This document shows, in pieces, positions 60,601-64,000 of a DNA stretch of 64,000 nucleotides (its first letter is position 1; every line of letters begins with the position of its first letter). The notes beneath the pieces were generated by a model. That model did not search any database. It was not told where the DNA came from and saw nothing but the letters and a program-made list of their open reading frames with translations. This DNA comes from Macrocybe gigantea. Lineage: Eukaryota; Basidiomycota; Agaricomycetes; Agaricales; Callistosporiaceae. Location: contig SJRY01000228.1 in assembly GCA_011319805.1 (NCBI GenBank), positions 372,001 through 436,000 of the forward strand, in the 5' to 3' direction. The translations under genes and the position numbers were made by a program.

Positions 60601-61121
60601 CTTTCTCATGCTACGATCCGACCGCTCGGGTGCAGGATTCTTGATCGTATCGTTAGATCCCAACTCAGTATCCTTCGTGAACGTCAGTCCTGGAAGGCGC
60701 TTTAGTGAAGAGCCATTCGAATTTAGCGCGGTACATACTCCAAGTCTCAGTGGCGTCGGGTGCGTCTGCCACTTTGACCGCTTGTACGATATTCTTCCTT
60801 AGGACGTCGGCCATTTCCCTTGACAGTTGTATCTGCTCCTCGTATGCCGTTAAATCTGTCACGTCGCGGCCCGCCGATGCGTCTGCACGCATTTTGGCGC
60901 GGAATGCTTCAAGAGACATGAGACGGTCCATTTTAAATCTTAAAACAAGGTCGACTTCTGGTACACACCGTTGAACATCCGATCATCTCCTGTTTGTTTC
61001 CTGGTGAATAAGGGCTAACTATGGATGGCTCGAACGCACCAGCAAAGGTGAAAGAAGCTGCCCGGTAGAGGTTACGGTATGCTGCCCGAGCGGAGGCTTT
61101 CAACGCCGGCGAAATGGACAT
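60559..61121 (-). CDS. MZM1: Complex III assembly LYR protein Mzm1/LYRM7
   Basis: Matrix chaperone that holds the Rieske Fe-S protein before its insertion into complex III. Start M-S-I-S-P-A-L-K-A-S-A-R-A-A-Y-R-N-L-Y-R has the L-Y-R motif. L-R-K-N-I-V-Q-A-V follows, and then the diagnostic F-T-K-D-T-E-L-G-S-N-D-T-I-K. Three exons join in phase: about 61121-61039, 60980-60730 and 60680-60559. The last codons before the stop (T-C-V-C-Y-C) look unconserved; another splice would end them differently. The 3' end overlaps or abuts the region where the release-factor frame begins. It is divergent from EI24 over 145 bp containing a telomere-like motif. Confidence 0.85.
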
Positions 61122-61186
61122 GCTGCAAAAGCAATAGTTGGTGACTGAGTTAATTAAATATAATTACCTTGTAAGGGTGACCCAAT

Positions 61187-61205
61187 TTAGGGTTAAGGTT
61201 TAGGG
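61187..61205 (+). promoter_or_regulatory. Telomere-repeat-like motif in MZM1/EI24 promoter
   Basis: The bases read TTAGGG-TTAAGG-TTTAGGG: two telomere-type units around one variant. It lies in the 145-bp divergent promoter. Myb-type factors such as Tbf1/Teb1 bind TTAGGG in fungal promoters, so a regulatory role is possible; it could also be chance. Confidence 0.4.
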
Positions 61206-61266
61206 CATCGTGCCCTCCTGAATTCCAAGTTGCTTCCGTGAACGCCGAGCACATAGTAGGGCTCGA

Positions 61267-62716
61267 ATGTCCTTTTCGACTCGGACTGCCGCTTATCCAC
61301 AATACCAGCCCGCTGCATACTCGAGCACCTCCAGAGTCTCTGGCCGTGTCTCATACCCGAAGTTTCTCCCTTTCTCGGACTCACTTTTGCTCCAGTTACG
61401 TTGGACCTGGCACGGCCTTTATGACGCGTTTCGCTGGAATGTTGTAATTTCTACCATCGCAAAGTGTGTCATTGTGCTCTTGTCGTCTACTTTAACAACG
61501 GCCAATGATCATTGCCTCAGTGATGCCGAGATACGAGCTAATGTCTACAAATCTGCCCTGCTCAACACCTTGTCGTTGATCTCAATATATACCTTCGATT
61601 TCCTGCTAGCTCCTCTTGTTCACGACCAGCAGAAATGGTTTCACAGGAACATCGGTTGGTTCTACCAAGTTCTCTGGCTCTTTCCTGTCATCGGAATCTC
61701 TTTCTATCTGAATGTCAGTCTCACTCTCTTCGCTCTTCCTGATCAATCCACTTACCGCTTTTGCAGAGTACATGGTGTTCTCTAATTGCTAAAAGGACAT
61801 ATACCTTGCAACACGGAACCCAAGCTGCTGTGCAGCCTTCCACATACTCTGGGATGCTTACCGCAATCGCAACATCTGCATATAGAGTCATCATGGTGTT
61901 CACTTCCCTGGTCGTGTCGTTTGGCCTTCAGCAAGTTCCATACATAGGGCCAATAGTTGGATTCACGTTTATGTGCTGGATGGATTCGTGAGTAATCCTA
62001 ATGCACGTACCTGTATGTCACTCAATAGATCCCTCAGGTACTATTGCTTCGAGTACATTTTTCCTGAATGGTCTGAAAAGTCCAAATTGTTGAATGAACA
62101 TTCAATAGGTTTGTCTGGATCGCGCGAGGTCATTCGCTTTCCCGGCGGGTCCGTCATCTTGAAGAGCGATGGGCTTACTATTTTGCCTTCGGTCCGTCCA
62201 TACTTCGTGTCACATAATTGGTGAGGGCTGACTGTCCGGTGCTCTCAGGGTTGCCGTCTGCAGCGGTTTGCACATGGGGAACTGGCTTGGCAAATGCGGC
62301 TATTTTTGCTCTCATCTTTCCGGCGGTAGGTTTTTACGACAGCAATTGTTATCGTAGATATGACTGAGATCCGAATCTAGTATATTATTTTGGCCATGCA
62401 CGCCCGGCCGGTGCCAGTCGACCCTTATAATCCTCAGCCCAATTCTTCGGGCACAGTTCACCATCCCTCTCCTTTTATTCCAATCCGACTCCCTGTTTTT
62501 GCCCTTGTCATCCGGCTGAATGACCTGCTAGTCAGGGTGATAAGCCTTGGCGGCCGCGGTCCCCCACAGAATCCCAACAATACTACTAAATGGAGTGACA
62601 CTGCGGAGAGCGCCGAGGAAGGCAGTAACACAGAGCATAAACCTACTCCCAGTCAACGAGCAACTGCTCGCACAGTGAAAAGCCGCGTGAACATTGGAAT
62701 GCGTAAACTGGATTGA
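61267..62716 (+). CDS. EI24: EI24/Lds1-like ER membrane protein
   Basis: Multi-pass membrane protein of the EI24 family, linked in animals to ER-stress apoptosis and autophagy. Conserved blocks include R-N-I-G-W-F-Y-Q-V-L-W-L-F-P, F-Y-L-N-S-T-W-C-S-L-I-A-K-R-T-Y, the M-L-T-A-I-A-T-S-A-Y-R helix, G-F-T-F-M-C-W-M-D-S-Y-Y-C-F-E-F and L-P-S-A-A-V-C-T-W. At least five hydrophobic spans are visible. Introns follow S-F-Y-L-N, M-C-W-M-D, C-F-E and F-A-F and precede the Y-I-I-L-A-M-H-A-R end block; all joins keep phase. The C-terminal 100 residues are polar and disordered. It converges on SEN34 with 66 bp between stops. Confidence 0.88.
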
Positions 62717-62782
62717 TCCATATTGAAGACGGTAGAGAGCAATCTTCCTCCACTTCCTTGCAATCATATTGACTGGAGCCTA

Positions 62783-63982
62783 TTATCCAAAGCCTGCCCA
62801 TTCAATCGATAAATATGACACTTCCTTTTCCTTATTTTCGTCGTCCCAACAGCATAGGAGATGTGCCTTTTTGGTGGCGGTACCCAATCTCCCATGTGCC
62901 ACAATCTCCATTGGTCTGAGGGCTGTCGATGGCCCTTCTAGCACTGTAGCCGCAAAATGGGAATGGTAACGCAAAGGATCACCTAATGGCGGAGTATGAG
63001 AGTCATTGTCAATATAACGGTTTGCACCTCAATACCTGGATAGACGAGATAATCCGCGCCAAATTTAATTCCGACCCCCATGAAGTATCCTTTTTCCCAT
63101 AGATCTCTGAACACGGCACATCGTGCTCGTTCCCGTAGAGTTAATGGATAGTCCCAGATGCCGGCCTTGCGTGCTGACTCGAGAGTATCGTATGATTTCT
63201 CAGAGTCACTGTACCATTTCAGACTGGATGATTCTGTTGGCACGACAATTGTGTGGGACATTGTAGCTGTCTTCGCTGATGAAGCATCCCGGTTCGGCGT
63301 TGTGGACAGCGAGGGACTAATTGACCCCGAGTTTTCTGTCCCGTTTCCTGCTGTTGAAGGTGTTGCAGATGGCAGAGGAGCAGCGGGTGTAATTTTAGCG
63401 CATCCGTCGCCTTCCGTCAGAGCTCCTACAAGATCATCCGAAGGCATTATTGCTAATTCTGCCAGCCGTTTCTCCTCTCGCCTGCGCCTCCTCTCGAGTG
63501 CCTCCGCAGAGATGGCACGAGTAAATTTAGCGCTCTCGGACGCACCCTTGGTCTCATTCATCGCAAGCTGCCGTCGCACGGAATCTTGGTATTCGGAATT
63601 CCATTCCTTCAATTGCTCGGTTGTCGGACGGTCATGGGCATTTGGATCGTCTACAAGAACTGCAATACCTGGAAATGCCGATGGAGATGTGAAAGATCGC
63701 ATTTCTTTGATTGTCGTACCTTTTGGATAAGCACGACGACCTCCTCTGGCATAAGAACCAGAGGGACTCCGAGGAACACATTTTGCTGAGACAGATGAGG
63801 CAAGGTTCCGACTAAGATGCCGCATATGTGGTGCTCTGAACGGAGCCGTGCAATGTCTGCGCTAGGGATGATTATGCATTAACCAGCGCATCGTTCACAA
63901 TCCATGCTTTACCATCAACATCCCAGACATACGCTTTCTTATTTGCTATCCGAAGTGGTATGGGGGGCGAGCCGACTGACAT
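62783..63982 (-). CDS. SEN34: tRNA-splicing endonuclease subunit Sen34 (one frameshift)
   Basis: Catalytic subunit that cuts the 3' splice site of pre-tRNAs. The C-terminal nuclease domain is intact: F-G-A-D-Y-L-V-Y-P-G-D-P-L-R-Y-H-S-H-F holds the Tyr and His, and G-T-A-T-K-K-A-H-L-L the Lys. The N-terminal domain reads I-P-L-R-I-A-N-K-K-A-Y-V-W-D, then H-H-I-C-G-I-L-V-G-T-L-P. Exons 63982-63913, 63856-63720, 63668-63036 and 62982-62783. Exon 2 to exon 3 joins only if one base is added at the T run 63721-63724, giving 1041 nt and 346 residues; the added Lys codon fits Q-K-G-I-A-V-L. Likely a sequence error. Confidence 0.9.
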
Positions 63983-64000
63983 GGGAAGACTGTGACAAGA

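Noticed and set aside
60171..61121. MZM1 fused to the release factor as one protein
   Set aside because: No splice combination that I tried joins the two conserved domains in a single frame.

Overview
The window is nuclear DNA from a basidiomycete fungus, most likely an Agaricomycete. The evidence is dense genes cut by many 50-60 nt introns, a fungal trehalose phosphorylase, a DUF6593-type protein, and fungal forms of TSC1, BRE2, MSH3 and SEN34. No rRNA, tRNA, CRISPR array, transposon or viral remnant was recognised. Gene identities come from reading translations and from memory of the families; no search was run. I found no convincing undescribed multi-gene system: almost all genes are conserved housekeeping genes.

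Layout. 1-5.3 kb: HSP90 (minus, 3' end off the window) with heat-shock elements upstream, then a flavin monooxygenase (plus). 5.4-12.6 kb: TSC1 (minus), EGD2/NAC-alpha (plus), TRM9 and ALG13 (minus), PRO3 (plus). 13-18.7 kb: RPT3 (minus), CBC2 (plus), a putative mitochondrial RNA-binding protein (minus), SNRNP27 (plus), eIF1 (minus). 18.9-25.3 kb: FYV7-like (plus), PP4 regulatory subunit 2 (minus), a PAP2 lipid phosphatase (plus), a TFIIB/BRF-type factor (minus). 25.8-30.1 kb: trehalose phosphorylase and an unknown protein (plus). 30.4-40.2 kb: POL5 (plus), MSH3 (minus), ATP12 (plus). 40.9-45.2 kb: a doubtful small ORF, NTAQ1, a BTB protein and a DUF6593-like protein (all plus). 45.5-54 kb: a very long Ser-rich protein (minus), an E2 enzyme (minus), BRE2 (plus). 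54.3-64 kb: a PhoD-like phosphatase, CAP/SRV2, an MTRFR-type release factor and MZM1 (minus), EI24 (plus), SEN34 (minus).

Genes mostly alternate in strand, so many share short divergent promoters (87 to about 250 bp) or converge with under 130 bp between stops. POL5 and MSH3 overlap by four bases, sharing a CTAG. Joint themes are RNA and protein quality control, tRNA processing, mitochondrial biogenesis and chromatin/DNA repair, but I see no sign that neighbours form one pathway.

A caution on the sequence itself: eight sites in eight otherwise intact genes need exactly one extra base in or next to a homopolymer run to restore the frame. This looks like systematic homopolymer under-calling. 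The trehalose phosphorylase carries one of these plus a different lesion that looks like a 13-base deletion between short direct repeats. Splicing is also notable: four GC-AG introns, several acceptors ending AAG, and exons as short as 8-14 nt.
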